Assembly (NCBI RefSeq): GCF_032854445.1
Contig: NW_027017964.1
Coordinates: forward strand, 62,001 to 126,000
DNA: 64,000 nucleotides
Direction: 5' to 3'
Source: Liolophura sinensis
Lineage: Eukaryota; Mollusca; Polyplacophora; Chitonida; Chitonidae
Part shown: positions 35,601 to 46,800 of the stretch, piece by piece
Numbering within the stretch: position 1 is the stretch's first letter
Layout of the letters: every line of letters begins with the position of its first letter
Notes under the pieces: generated by a model
Told to the model about the DNA's origin: nothing
Databases searched by the model: none
What the model saw: only the letters and a program-made list of their open reading frames with translations
Made by a program: the position numbers and the translations under genes

Positions 35601-38600
35601 TCACCCAAAATGATACATTTTTTCCTCTCGGGTTTCAGGATTTGAAACATATTTGATAATTTTTCATTAAATAAATTGGCGCTTTTACCGGGTGGCCTGT
35701 ATATTGCCCCTATTATACAACTAGCTCTTGTATTAGTTTGTAAATCAATGAACACAGACTCAATAGTTCCATCATCCTCCAAATGGGATAGGTCATCGCC
35801 TACTGAGCTCTCAAATTTGTTACAAGCATTCATAACATGACCACCACTGTGATCTCATGATATGATAGCCAGCTATGTCATCGAGGTTTTCAGTGCTAAC
35901 ATTTAGCCAGCTCTCAGAGACTGCTACGACAGAGAAGTGGAATCGTAAGTTGTTCAGAGTTCTGACAATCTCTGTAAAATGTTGAGGCAAACTTCTGGTA
36001 CTGAAATGAATAAATAGTAGTAATTCTGTGTCTGAGATATGATTGTCCTCAGTTTCAGAGTTAAATGAGTTTTCAATGTAATAAGTGTTGCTCCTGACGT
36101 GAATTGTCGGGAAGGTATGCAGATGAGTCAATGTCATTTGGATTAAACGGGCATGTGTATCTTGTGAAATGTTAAAAGATTTGTTTATTTATTTATTTAT
36201 TTGATTGTTGCTTTACGCCATAATCAAGAATATTTCACTTATATGATGGCGGCCAGCATTATGGTGGGCAGGCCATGTCGGACTGAACTTTATCATCACT
36301 GTGAAGTTATACATTTATTTCTAGGATTTAATAGTTATTTAACGACATACTCAAGAATTTCTACACACAAGAAGTGGTAGGTTCACTTCTGCAGATACAT
36401 TACACCTAAGAGATTGTACATCATATGTTATAACACTGGTTCATGTCAATACTTACCTCCCCAGTGACATAAAAATCATTTGCCTGGTACTCATTGTAAA
36501 TTTGAAAAAACTGAGTCAGGGCACTGAAATAAGAGAAACGATACAGTAATCTTCACACCAAATGGGTACATCAATTTCAACATCCCTAGCAAGAGAGAGT
36601 TAAGCAAATTTTCTTCCGTATTTCCACACCATATCAGTAGACATCAGATTATTTAAATGAATCATCAGTGTACATGTACGTGTCAATATTCCCAGAAATT
36701 GGGTAGAGGAATATTTAATGCCTTAAACCTCATCCCCTGCTCCACATGACAGTGTCACACCCAGCAGTGGATAACAAATCACACCCACCAGTCACACCCA
36801 GCAGTGGAAAACAAGTCATACCCACCAGTCACACCCAGCAGTGGATAACAAGTCACACCCACCAGACACACCCAGCAATGGATAACAAGTCGCACCCACC
36901 AGTCACACCCAGCAATGGATAACAAGTCACACCCACCAGTCACACCCAGCAGTGGATAACAAATCACACCCACCAGTCACACCCAGCAGTGGATAACAAG
37001 TCACATCCACCAGTCACACCCAGCAGTGGATAACAAATCACACCCACCAGTCACACCCAGCAGTGGATAACAAGTCACACCCACCAGTCACACCCAGCAG
37101 TGGATAATAAGTCACACCCACCAGTCACACCCAGCAGTGGATAACAAGTCACACCCAGCAGTGGATAACAAGTCACACCCACCAGTCACACCCAGCAGTG
37201 GATAACAAGTCACAGCGTGTCAATATTCCCAGAAATTGGGTAGAGGAATATTTAATGCCTTAAATCTCATCCCCTGCTCCACATGACAGTGTCACACCCA
37301 GCAATGGATAACAAGTCACACCCACCAGTCACACCCAGCAGTGGATAACAAGTCACACCCACCAGTCACACCCAGCAGTGGATAACAAGTCACACCCACC
37401 AGTCACACCCAGCAGTGGATAACAAGTCACAGCCACCAGTCACACCCAGCAGTGGATAACAAGTCACACCCAGCAGTGGATAACAAGTCACACCCACCAG
37501 TCACACCCAGCAGTGGATAACAAGTCACAGCCACCAGTCACACCCAGCAGTGGATAACAAGTCACACCCAGCAGTGGATAACAAGTCACACCCAGCAGTG
37601 GATAACAAGTCACACCCAGCAATGGATAACAAGTCATACCCACCAGTCACATCCAGCAGTGGATAACAAGTCACACCCAGCAGTGGATAACAAGTCACAC
37701 CCACCAGTGGATAACAAGTCACACCCACCAGTGGATAACAAGTCACAGCCACCAGTCACACCCAGCAGTGGATAACAAGTCACAGCCACCAGTCACACCC
37801 AGCAGTGGATAACAAATCAAACCCAGCAGTGGATAACAAGTCACACCCACCAGTGGATAACAAGTCACACCCACCAGTCACACCCAGCAGTGGATAACAA
37901 GTCACACCCAGCAGTGGATAACAAGTCACACCCAGCAGTGGATAACAAGTCACACCCAGCAGTGGATAACAAGTCACACCCAGCAGTGGATAACAAGTCA
38001 CACCCACCAGTCACACCCAGCAGTGGATAACAAGTCACACCCACCAGACACACCCATCAGTGGGTGACCCGTCACACCCACCAGACACACCCAGCAGTGG
38101 GTGACCAGTCACACCCAGCAGTGGATAACAAGTCACACCCACCAGACACGCCCATCAGTGGGTGACCAGTCACACCCTCTATCACACTCACCTGTACAGG
38201 TCTCTGCCCACCTCCTCCTCATTTGTGGCGTAACCCGCATCATTGTCAGTAAAACTGAATCCTGTGCCAGCCTGGAAAGGGAAATAACTCTATATTATAA
38301 AAGAACCTATGCAATGTACTGATATATTGCTCGACTATATTCACTATTGTAAGAGACAAACCCATTGATCTTAAAAAAACATGTCAAGAACTATGAAAAA
38401 CAAGAGGTTTCTGCAGCATGGGTAGATGCACATGAGGTACAAGTCTGGTGAAAACTGGTCAAGAGATATTAAGTTTTCAAGCCTCTTACACAATTTTATT
38501 TCACTGAATTTAATCACTTTGAAATCAGGGGCCAAAGTCAATGAAAACAATTCTCCCATGGCCTATTGTGGTATAAGTTGTTTAAATCTGGTGAAAAACG

Positions 38601-41600
38601 ATAAAGTATTTACAAGAATATGGACAGATGGACATGCAGGTTTATAGCTAATAGCCACACAAACTAACCATACAGGGACTACAGAATGAGAAGTTTGTAA
38701 TACAATACGGTGTAATTACAGGGTTATCTATACAGGGACTACAGAATGAGAAGTTTGTAATACAATACGGTGTACTTACACAGTTATCTATACAGGGACT
38801 ACAGAATGAGATGTTTGTAATACAATATGGTGTACTTACAGGGTTATCTATACAGGGACTACAGAATGAGATGTTTGTAATACAATATGGTGTACTTACA
38901 GGGTTATCTATACAGGGACTACAGAATGAGAAGTTTGTAATACAATACGGTGTACTTACAGGGTTATCTATACAGGGACTACAGAATGAGAAGTTTGTAA
39001 TACAATACGGTGTACTTACACAGTTATCTATACAGGGACTACAGAATGAGATGTTTGTAATACAATATGGTGTACTTACAGGGTTATCTATACAGGGACT
39101 ACAGAATGAGATGTTTGTAATACAATATGGTGTACTTACAGGGTTATCTATACAGGGACTACAGAATGAGAAGTTTGTAATACAATACTGTGTACTTACA
39201 GGGTTATCTATACAGGGACTACAGAATGAGAAGTTTGTAATACAATACGGTATACTTACAGGGTTATCTATACAGGGACTACAGAATGAGATGTTTGTAA
39301 TACAATACGGTATACTTACAGGGTTATCTATACAGGGACTACAGAATGGGAAGTTTGTAATACAATACAGTGTACTCACAGGGTTATCTACACAGGGACT
39401 ACAGAATGAGAAGTTTGTAATACAACAGGGTGTACTTACACAGTTATCTATACAGGGACTACAGAATGAGAAGTTTGTAATACAATACAGTGTACTTACA
39501 CAGTTATCTATACAGGGACTACAGAATGAGAAGTTTGTAATACAATACAGTGTACTTACACAGTTATCTATACAGGGACTACAGAATGAGAAGTTTGTAA
39601 TACAATATGGTGTACTTACAAGGTTATCTATACAGGGACTACAGAATGAGAAGTTTGTAATACAATACGGTGTACTTACAGGGTTATCTATACAGGGACT
39701 ACAGAATGAGAAGTTTGTAATACAATACAGTGTACTTACAGGGTTATCTATACAGGGACTACAGAATGAGAAGTTTGTAATACAATATGGTGTACTCACA
39801 GGGTTATCTATACAGGGACTACAGAATGAGAAGTTTGTAATACAATACGGTGTACTTACACAGCTATCTATACAGGGACTACAGAATGAGAAGTTTGTAA
39901 TACAATACGGTATACTTACAGGGTTATCTATACAGGGACTACAGAATGAGAAGTTTGTAATACAATACGGTGTACTTACAGGGTTATCTATACAGGGACT
40001 ACAGAATGAGAAGTTTGTAATACAATACGGTGTACTCACAGGGTTATCTATACAGGGACTACAGAATGAGATGTTTGTAATACAATATGGTGTACTTACA
40101 GGGTTATCTATACAGGGACTACAGAATGAGAAGTTTGTAATACAATACGGTGTACTTACAGGGTTATCTATACAGGGACTACAGAATGAGAGGTTTGTAA
40201 TACAATACGGTGTACTTACAGGGTTATCTATACAGGGACTACAGAATGAGAAGTTTGTAATACAATACGGTGTACTCACAGGGTTATCTATACAGGGACT
40301 ACAGAATGAGAAGTTTGTAATACAATACGGTGTACTTACACAGTTATCTATACAGGGACTACAGAATGAGAAGTTTGTAATACAATATGGTGTACTCACA
40401 GGGTTATCTATACAGGGACTACAGAATGAGAAGTTTGTAATACAATATGGTGTACTTACAGGGTTATCTATACAGGGACTACAGAATGAGAAGTTTGTAA
40501 TACAACAGGGTGTACTTACAGGGTTATCTATACAGGGACTACAGAATGAGAAGTTTGTAATACAATACGGTGTACTTACAGGGTTATCTATACAGGGACT
40601 ACAGAATGAGAAGCTTGTAATACAATATGGTGTACTTACACAGTTATCTATACAGGGACTACAGAATGAGAAGTTTGTAATACAATACGGTGTACTTACA
40701 GGGTTATCTATACAGGGACTACAGAATGAGAAGTTTGTAATACAATACGGTGTACTTACAGGGTTATCTATACAGGGACTACAGAATGAGAAGTTTGTAA
40801 TACAATACGGTGTACTTACAGGGTTATCTATACAGGGACTACAGAATGAGAAGTTTGTAATACAATACGGTGTACTTACACAGTTATCTATACAGGGACT
40901 ACAGAATGAGAAGTTTGTAATACAACAGGGTGTACTTACAGGGTTATCTATATACAGCATGGAGTACTTGCTGTTCCAGGTTATATTTCTTGGATGTACT
41001 GAAATCAAAAACAACCTGAATTCAAGTCATTGTCATTTACTTTGCAAACATATATTCTGCATTGCTTTCAGGTGAACATCAAATGATATTTTCCCATTTA
41101 TTTAAGGGGAAACAATACTCTGTTATGGTCTATGACAAAGATAAACATAGTGTAACATAAACATAACATCCAGAAGGCTCTACGCCTGTATTGGTCATGG
41201 GCCATACTTAAGTATATTGCTTTCCATTACATTTTCTTTTTTCTACAAACTTTTTCACAATGTAGTGTGTGTGGCTGCAGCCTGTTTTTACAGAAAAAGC
41301 AAGCGTCTTACAAAGAGTGACAAACAATCTGAGCACTTCATACAACCAAGGGCTGTGAGTTCAAGTCCACTCATGGTATGGCAACAACCTGCGAATGGTC
41401 ATGTGTTTCTCCCTTGCTCTGCCCAGTTTCCTCCCACCATAATGCTGGCCGTTGTCGTATAAGTGAAATATTCTTGAGTATGGTGTAAAACACCAGTCAA
41501 ATAAATAAATAAATAAATAAATAAACAACCAAGGACTGGATATCTCAATGTATCAGTAAAGAGTAATAAAAACCCTCACAATACACCAATGTGTACATGT

Positions 41601-42867
41601 GTCTGTAAGTCATACCTTACTACATGCCCACTTTAAACTAAACAAACTGGAAGCAATTTCACTTCTGGCAAGCCTATACTATGAACCCATTAACAATCTT
41701 TTTTTTTCATAAGAATTATGGTAAAATTAATTCTTTAAGCTCAAGTTCAAAAACTCCTGGCATTGTTAAGCGCCCCAGTCAACACGTGCTCACAATTTGT
41801 ATCTGCATCAACGAAAAAAGGTCCATGTTCCACAAACAGTCCAAATAGTGAGGATCCACCGGGTCCACCTTGTAACCATAGCAACACTGGGGCATTCATG
41901 GGGTCCTTCTAGAAAAGAAAAGTTTTGAAAATTTCTGTAAGTCACTTCACAAAAGGCTAAGCAAAATAGTTTCAGTTTTTATTTCAGTAATATGCAGCAT
42001 ATTTTGTAAACTTTTGCAAAATTTTCAACACAAAGAAGTACAATCATATGCATGTAATTAATTGTTAGCTGGCACAGCCCACACCCACCCCACACACCCC
42101 TTCCCACTGCCTATACAAAATTAAAAAACTCCCAACTCCCCCAAAACTTGAACATGTTAATTCTGACTATTACAAATTCATACAGTATGAAAATAATACT
42201 TACCTGGGCAGGAAAAAACCAGAAGAAAAGGTTACTGTTGTAGGTTTTGTTGACAGTCAAGTAACCAGAGTAACTTTTGACATTGGTACCATTCAGTGGT
42301 CCGACCAGACTAAGCTGGCGAGCTGTGATAGAAAAAGTATTTTATCACAGAAGATATAAATACAGGATTTTTCATAGTGACTAGATGTCCGATTTCTTAC
42401 TTCTGAAAAAAAATTTAATTTCGTGAAAAGAACAAAAACATTTAGGAAAAAGATATGAAAGTTGAAATGCTCTTTTTCCCGAACAGGGAGGTCATCTACA
42501 GAAACAATTTTCCCCATGAGGGATTAAAATGACGGTACCATAACCGGGTTCTGGGAGAAAACCATGTTAATGTGGAAAGGCCAGTAGCTGTTCTTCATAT
42601 GTTAAAACTTATTTTTGTTTCTTTCTGTTTGATCCAGCTTCACATTTTAGTAAAAATTCTCAGCACTAAAGGACTTTGTTTTCTTTTCATACCCAAATCA
42701 ATCTGGCCTTTTTCCAGATACGGAGTCAAGAACAGCGGCTTCCCGGGGTCAACTCCGTTTTTCAACATTGGAGGGAATTTCTCAGGGAACATTGCCCGGA
42801 AAGCATTTCTTCCTTCTGTAATCATTCCCAAACATAGGCAGAGTGCAATTGTACTGTACAGCCCCAT
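26651..42867 (-). CDS. CPVL: Serine carboxypeptidase CPVL, complete, 12 exons
   Basis: Exons, 5' to 3': 42867-42693 (ATG), 42322-42204, 41908-41794, 40998-40940, 38271-38192, 36523-36457, 33763-33641, 31658-31527, 29581-29483, 28619-28446, 27592-27410, 26752-26651 (TAA). All junctions are GT-AG with matching phase. The 1428 coding bases give 475 residues, about the length of vertebrate CPVL, with no stop or frameshift. This is an S10-family peptidase that removes C-terminal residues at acid pH in the secretory/lysosomal route. Residues 1-18 are a likely signal peptide. The oxyanion-hole segment [10 protein letters not shown] is at 109-118. The triad is Ser206 in GESYAG (Ser is the first codon of exon 7), Asp390 in YNGQLD and His450 in GAGHILP. 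Possible N-glycosylation sites are N69, N83, N141 and N309. The product matches the vitellogenic-like type ('[11 protein letters not shown]', '[11 protein letters not shown]'). 'cttttcag' seven bases before the ATG implies an untranslated first exon. Confidence 0.96.
26810..27056 (-). repeat. SINE-A, near full length, in CPVL intron 11
   Basis: Reverse complement of tail, body and part of the head: 'ggtgtttcatgccatattca', 'gaggaagccaacatgagc', 'gtgctaaccactgggg'. Lies 58 bases from exon 12. Confidence 0.85.
27965..28100 (+). repeat. SINE-A 3' end followed directly by a SINE-B tail, intron 10
   Basis: 'cctcccaccaaaatgctggc' to 'ttaaaacaccaatgaaataa' is a diverged SINE-A end. It is followed at once by 'catcaaaccccaagcattca' and CATT repeats, the SINE-B tail. 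Confidence 0.7.
29114..29129 (+). repeat. G16 homopolymer
   Basis: Uninterrupted run of about 16 G in CPVL intron 9, flanked by further G-rich sequence. On the transcribed RNA of the minus-strand gene it is a C tract. Confidence 0.9.
29582..31400. other. CPVL intron 8, no recognised element in most of it
   Basis: Intron sequence between exons 9 and 8. I see no exon, array or mobile element between 29.6 and 31.4 kb; the SINE-A end at 31.4 kb is listed separately. Confidence 0.4.
31405..31505 (+). repeat. SINE-A 3' end, CPVL intron 8
   Basis: Diverged body and tail from 'tgtttccccgtcttacatgt' to 'ccaatcaaatcaatcaataa'. It ends 22 bases from the donor of exon 8. Confidence 0.75.
31970..32848. 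repeat. ~43-bp minisatellite in CPVL intron 7, about 20 units
   Basis: Units contain 'ctagacctagctccagacag' and 'aacctgtgtatcaactactc' plus 'tatg'. The commonest variants are 'acctag'/'aactag' and 'gtgtat'/'gtggat'. Confidence 0.95.
32868..33600. repeat. ~20-bp minisatellite in CPVL intron 7, about 36 units
   Basis: Unit 'taacaacttggtcatcgctc' with variants. The array ends about 40 bases from the donor of exon 7 (33640). It is unrelated in sequence to the adjacent 43-bp array. Confidence 0.93.
33845..34106 (-). repeat. Full-length SINE-A with tRNA-like head, CPVL intron 6
   Basis: Best full copy in the window. The tail at 33845 leads into the body ('gccagcattatggtgggagg', 'ggccggagaggaagccaacg'). 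The head, on the minus strand, has the A box 'tggctcagttggttagcgcg' and B box 'gagttcaagtcc'. It serves as the reference for the other SINE-A calls. Confidence 0.9.
34318..34347. repeat. (TTATG)n microsatellite at the LINE boundary
   Basis: Five to six copies of 'ttatg' mark the point where the LINE reverse-transcriptase homology ends. Confidence 0.9.
34318..36170 (-). mobile_element. Degenerate LINE fragment (endonuclease and RT), CPVL intron 6
   Basis: On the minus strand, in order. 36137-35480 holds an AP-type endonuclease in two frames ('[12 protein letters not shown]', '[11 protein letters not shown]', '[12 protein letters not shown]'). 35176-34913 is the linker ('KPWYFQQSF', 'KKLS'). 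34737-34360 is RT ('[11 protein letters not shown]', 'LLKLDHYGF', then '[19 protein letters not shown]'). The sequence stops right after that motif at a run of AACAT repeats; the catalytic box and 3' end are missing. Frameshifts and stops make it inactive. The clade was not determined. Confidence 0.85.
36182..36275 (-). repeat. SINE-A tail and partial body, CPVL intron 6
   Basis: AAAT-type tail, then 'gctttacgccataatcaaga', 'atatttcacttatatgatgg' and 'gccagcattatggtggg'. It abuts the 5' side of the LINE fragment. Confidence 0.85.
36748..38178. repeat. 24/37-bp minisatellite in CPVL intron 5
   Basis: Mix of a 24-bp unit ('cacacccagcagtggataac' plus 'aagt') and a 13-bp spacer 'cacacccaccagt'. 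An ~88-bp non-array segment plus the first units is duplicated: 36.68-36.77 kb and 37.22-37.31 kb both carry 'gtgtcaatattcccagaaat'. The array reaches to about 13 bases from the donor of exon 5 (38191). Confidence 0.95.
38684..40950. repeat. 60-bp minisatellite derived from the CPVL exon-4 splice donor
   Basis: About 38 units of exactly 60 bp. On the minus strand each carries 'tatagataaccct' followed by 'gtaagtacacc', identical to the end of CPVL exon 4 and its 5' splice site at 40940/40939, then 'attacaaacttctcattctg' and 'tagtccctg'. A minority have 'agataactgt' before 'gtaagt'. The terminal unit near 38.7 kb has a damaged donor ('gtaatt'). The last unit at the high-coordinate end is the genuine exon boundary. 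Confidence 0.97.
41350..41527 (+). repeat. SINE-A, CPVL intron 3
   Basis: Partial head-side sequence ('gctgtgagttcaagtccact') to a long AAAT tail, with 'ccaccataatgctggccgtt' in the body. Confidence 0.87.
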
Positions 42868-43513
42868 CTTTGTGCTGAAAAGAAAGAAAAAGTAAACTTA
42901 CTTAACAACACATACATTTTACTCATGCTAGCCGGACTGTATGGTTTAAATTCACATATAACCATTAGGTTTTCTTTGATCAATCGTTAATCAGTGAAAT
43001 TCTCCGTTGACATGATGGTTACATTGTAACTTCTGTTTCTGAGAGGTGTGGCTGGAAGACTGACAAGTCATAATGGTTACACTGTAACTTCGGTTTCTGA
43101 GAAATGTGGCTGGATGACTAATGAGCCGTAGGCCTACGTAAGCCTTTATACACGCTACTTTTACCATCTAGACGTAAATTAATCCACATTCTGGTAAATT
43201 TTCATGAATCAAGAAGAACGATAAGACAGATATTGGGATGAAAGAAAGAAAACTCTCTCACTTTTGAGCAACATGTACATGTAAATGTGCCACCGCACCT
43301 TTAGTTTCTACCGGTAAAATTTTGAAAACGAAAGGAAGAAATTCCTTTAACGAAAAAAAAAATATCATGCATGCAAGATTTTGCACATGGGTATTCTGTC
43401 AAATTAAATGACTTGACTTTTTTGTCAATGATAAGAGAGAAAATCAAAGTATCACACAACTTACATACGTTTTCAGGATTTCCGAACTGTTTCTCTGCAG
43501 GTAAAACACCTAC

Positions 43514-43630
43514 CTCGAGGGTAGTCACATGACAGTCACGTGCAAATGTGGACTCATACCGAGTAGCACTGGGCAGCCGCCATCCATGAGGAGAACGTGG
43601 ACGAGGAGAACGGACATCCATGAGCAGAAC
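43514..43630 (-). other. Possible untranslated first exon of CPVL
   Basis: On the minus strand 'ctcgag' is followed by a donor-like 'gtaggtg' at 43513, and the coding first exon has an acceptor at 42875. The stretch also carries three 'atggatg'/'gttctcct'-type words related to the 53-bp array. No promoter motif fixes the start. Confidence 0.3.
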
Positions 43631-43849
43631 GGAACAAGTAACTTGTTCGTTTACGAATAATTGGGCAAGGTACGAGACTATAGGCCTGTATATTTATATA
43701 GGCCTATAGCCGAGCAGATAAATTCTCAACACTTTAAACCCCTTATTATCCGAAAACACAGACATTACTGTAACCCTGAAGACCTTCTCTAATGTGTCAT
43801 TGTTAATTAGTAACCTAATAGTCCTCCATCACTAACTTGAAGAAAAAAT

Positions 43850-46800
43850 ATTAAAGATCCACGAGGAGGACCTTGCCTAGTTCACCTCCCCATAGGTATA
43901 AAGTATAACATCCACGAGGAGGACGGTGGCTAATTTACCTTCCTACTGGCATAAGATACAACATCGACGAGAAGGACAGTGGCTAATTTACCTTCCTCCA
44001 GGTAAAAGGTACAACATCCACGAGGAGGACGGTGGCTAATTTACCCTCATATAGGTATAAAGTACAACATCCACGAGGAGGACGGTTGCTAGTTTACCTT
44101 CCTATAGGTATCAGGTAGAACCTCCACGAGGAGGACGGTGGCTACTTTACCTTACTGCAGGTATCAGGTACAACATCCACGAGAAGGACGGTGGCTAACT
44201 TACCTCCATGTAAGCATGAGGTACAACATCCATGAGGAGGACGGTGGCTAATTTACCCTCATATAGGTATAAAGTACAACATCCACGAGGAGGACGGTGG
44301 CTAATTTACCTTCCTATAGCCATAAAGTACAACATCCACGAGGAGGACGGTGGCTAATTTACCTTCCTGCAGGTATAAGGTACAACATCCATGAGCAGGA
44401 CGGTGACCAGTTTACCTTCCTGCAGGTATCAGGTACAACATCTACAAAGAACACGGAGGCTAATTTACCTTACTATAGGTATAAAGTACAACATCCATGA
44501 GGAGGACGGTGGCCAGTTTACCTTCCTGCAGGTATTAGGTACAACATCCACAAAGAGGACGGTGGCTAATTTACCTTTCCTCAGGTGTAAAGTACAACAT
44601 CCACGAAGGGAACGTTGGCTAGTTTACCTTTCTGGAGGTGTCAGGTATAACATCCACGAGGAGGGCTGTGCCTAATTTACCTTCCTACTGGTATAAAGTA
44701 TAACATCCATGAGGAGGACGGTGGCTAACTTACCTCCATGTAGGCATGAGGTACAACATCCACGCGGAGGACGGTGGCTAATTTGCTTTCCCATAGGTAT
44801 AAGGTACAACATCTACGAGGAGGACGGTGGCTAATTTACCTTTATATAGGTATAAAGTACAACATCCATAAGGAGGATGATGACTAATTTACCTACATGT
44901 AGGTATAAGGTAAAACATCCACGAGGAGGACGGTGGCTAACTTACCTCCATGTAAGCATGAGGTACAACATCCACGAGGAGGACGGTGGCTAATTTACCT
45001 TCCTATAGGTATAAAGTACAACATCCACGAGGAGGACGGTGGCTAATTTACCTTCCTTTAGCCATAAAGTACAACATCCACGAGGAGGACGGTGGCTAAT
45101 TTAACTTCCTGCAGGTATAAAGTACAACATCCACGAGGAGGACGGTGGCTAATTTACCTTCATGTAGGTATAAAATACAACATCCACGAGGAGGACGGTG
45201 GCTTATTTACCTTCCTACATGTATAAAATTCAACATCCACGAGGAGGACGGTGACCAGTTTACCTTCCTATAGGTATAGAGTACAACATCCACGAGGAGG
45301 ACGGTGACTAGTTTACCTTTCTATAGGTATAAACTTCAACATCCACGAGAAAGACGGTGACTAGTTTACCTTCCTACTGGTATAAAGTACAACATCCACG
45401 AGGAGGACGGTGGCTAGTTTACCTTTCTGGAGGTGTCAGGTACAACATCCACGAGGAGGACGGTGCCTAATTTACCTTCCTACTGGTATAAAGTACAACA
45501 TCCATAAGGAGGACGGTGGCTAATTTACCTCCATGTGGGTATAAGGTACAACATCCACGAGGAGGACGGTGGCTAATTTACCTTCCTATAGGTATAAAGT
45601 ACAACATCCACGAGGAGGACGGTGGCTAATTTGCCTTCCTACATGTATAAAATTCAACATCCACGAGGAGGACGGTGACCAGTTTACCTTCCTATAGGTA
45701 TAGAGTACAACATCCACGAGGAGGACGGTGACTAGTTTACCTTTCTATAGGTATAAACTTCAACATCCACGAGAAAGACGGTGACTAGTTTACCTTCCTA
45801 CTGGTATAAAGTACAACATCCACGAGGAGGACGGTGGCTAGTTTACCTTTCTGGAGGTGTCAGGTACAACATCCACGAGGAGGACGGTGCCTAATTTACC
45901 TTCCTACTGGTATAAAGTACAACATCCATAAGGAGGACGGTGGCTAATTTACCTCCATGTGGGTATAAGGTACAACATCCACGAGGAGGACGGTGGCTAA
46001 TTTACCTTCCTATAGGTATAAAGTACAACATCCACGAGGAGGACGGTGGCTAATTTAACTTCCTGCAGGCATAAAGTACAACATCCACGAGGAGGACGGT
46101 GGCTAATTTACCTTCATGTAGGTATAAAATACAACATCCACGAGGAGGACGGTGGCTTATTTACCTTCCTACATGTATAAAATTCAACATCCACGAGGAG
46201 GACGGTGACCAGTTTACCTTCCTATAGGTATAGAGTACAACATCCACGAGGAGGACGGTGACTAGTTTACCTTTCTATAGGTATAAACTTCAACATCCAC
46301 GAGAAAGACGGTGACTAGTTTACCTTCCTACTGGTATAAAGTACAACATCCACGAGGAGGACGGTGGCTAGTTTACCTTTCTGGAGGTGTCAGGTACAAC
46401 ATCCACGAGGAGGACGGTGCCTAATTTACCTTCCTACTGGTATAAAGTACAACATCCATAAGGAGGACGGTGGCTAATTTACCTCCATGTGGGTATAAGG
46501 TACAACATCCACGAGGAGGACGGTGGCTAACTTACCTCCATGTAAGCATGAGGTACAACATCCACGAGGAGGACGGTGGCTAATTTACCTTCATATAGGT
46601 ATAAAGTACAAGGAGGAGGACGGTGGCTAATTTACCTTCCTATAGCCATAAAGTACAACATCCTCGAGGAGGACGGTGGCTGATTTACCGTCCTATAGGT
46701 ATAAAGTACAACATCCATGAGAAGGACGGTGACTAGTTTACCTTTCTATAGGTATAAAGTTCAACATCCACGAGGAGGACGGTGACTAGTTTACCTTTCT

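Noticed and set aside
38811-41075. 754-codon plus-strand frame through the CPVL intron-4 array
   Set aside because: It is antisense to CPVL exon 4 and the splice-site array; it arises from the 60-bp period.
43301-43621. 106-codon minus-strand frame upstream of CPVL as an alternative N-terminus
   Set aside because: It crosses a donor-like site, is Arg/Pro-rich without similarity, and the ATG at 42867 already gives a signal peptide and family-typical length.
44297-44675. Short frames in the 53-bp arrays
   Set aside because: 53 is not divisible by three, so frames close after a few units. They are by-products of the repeat.
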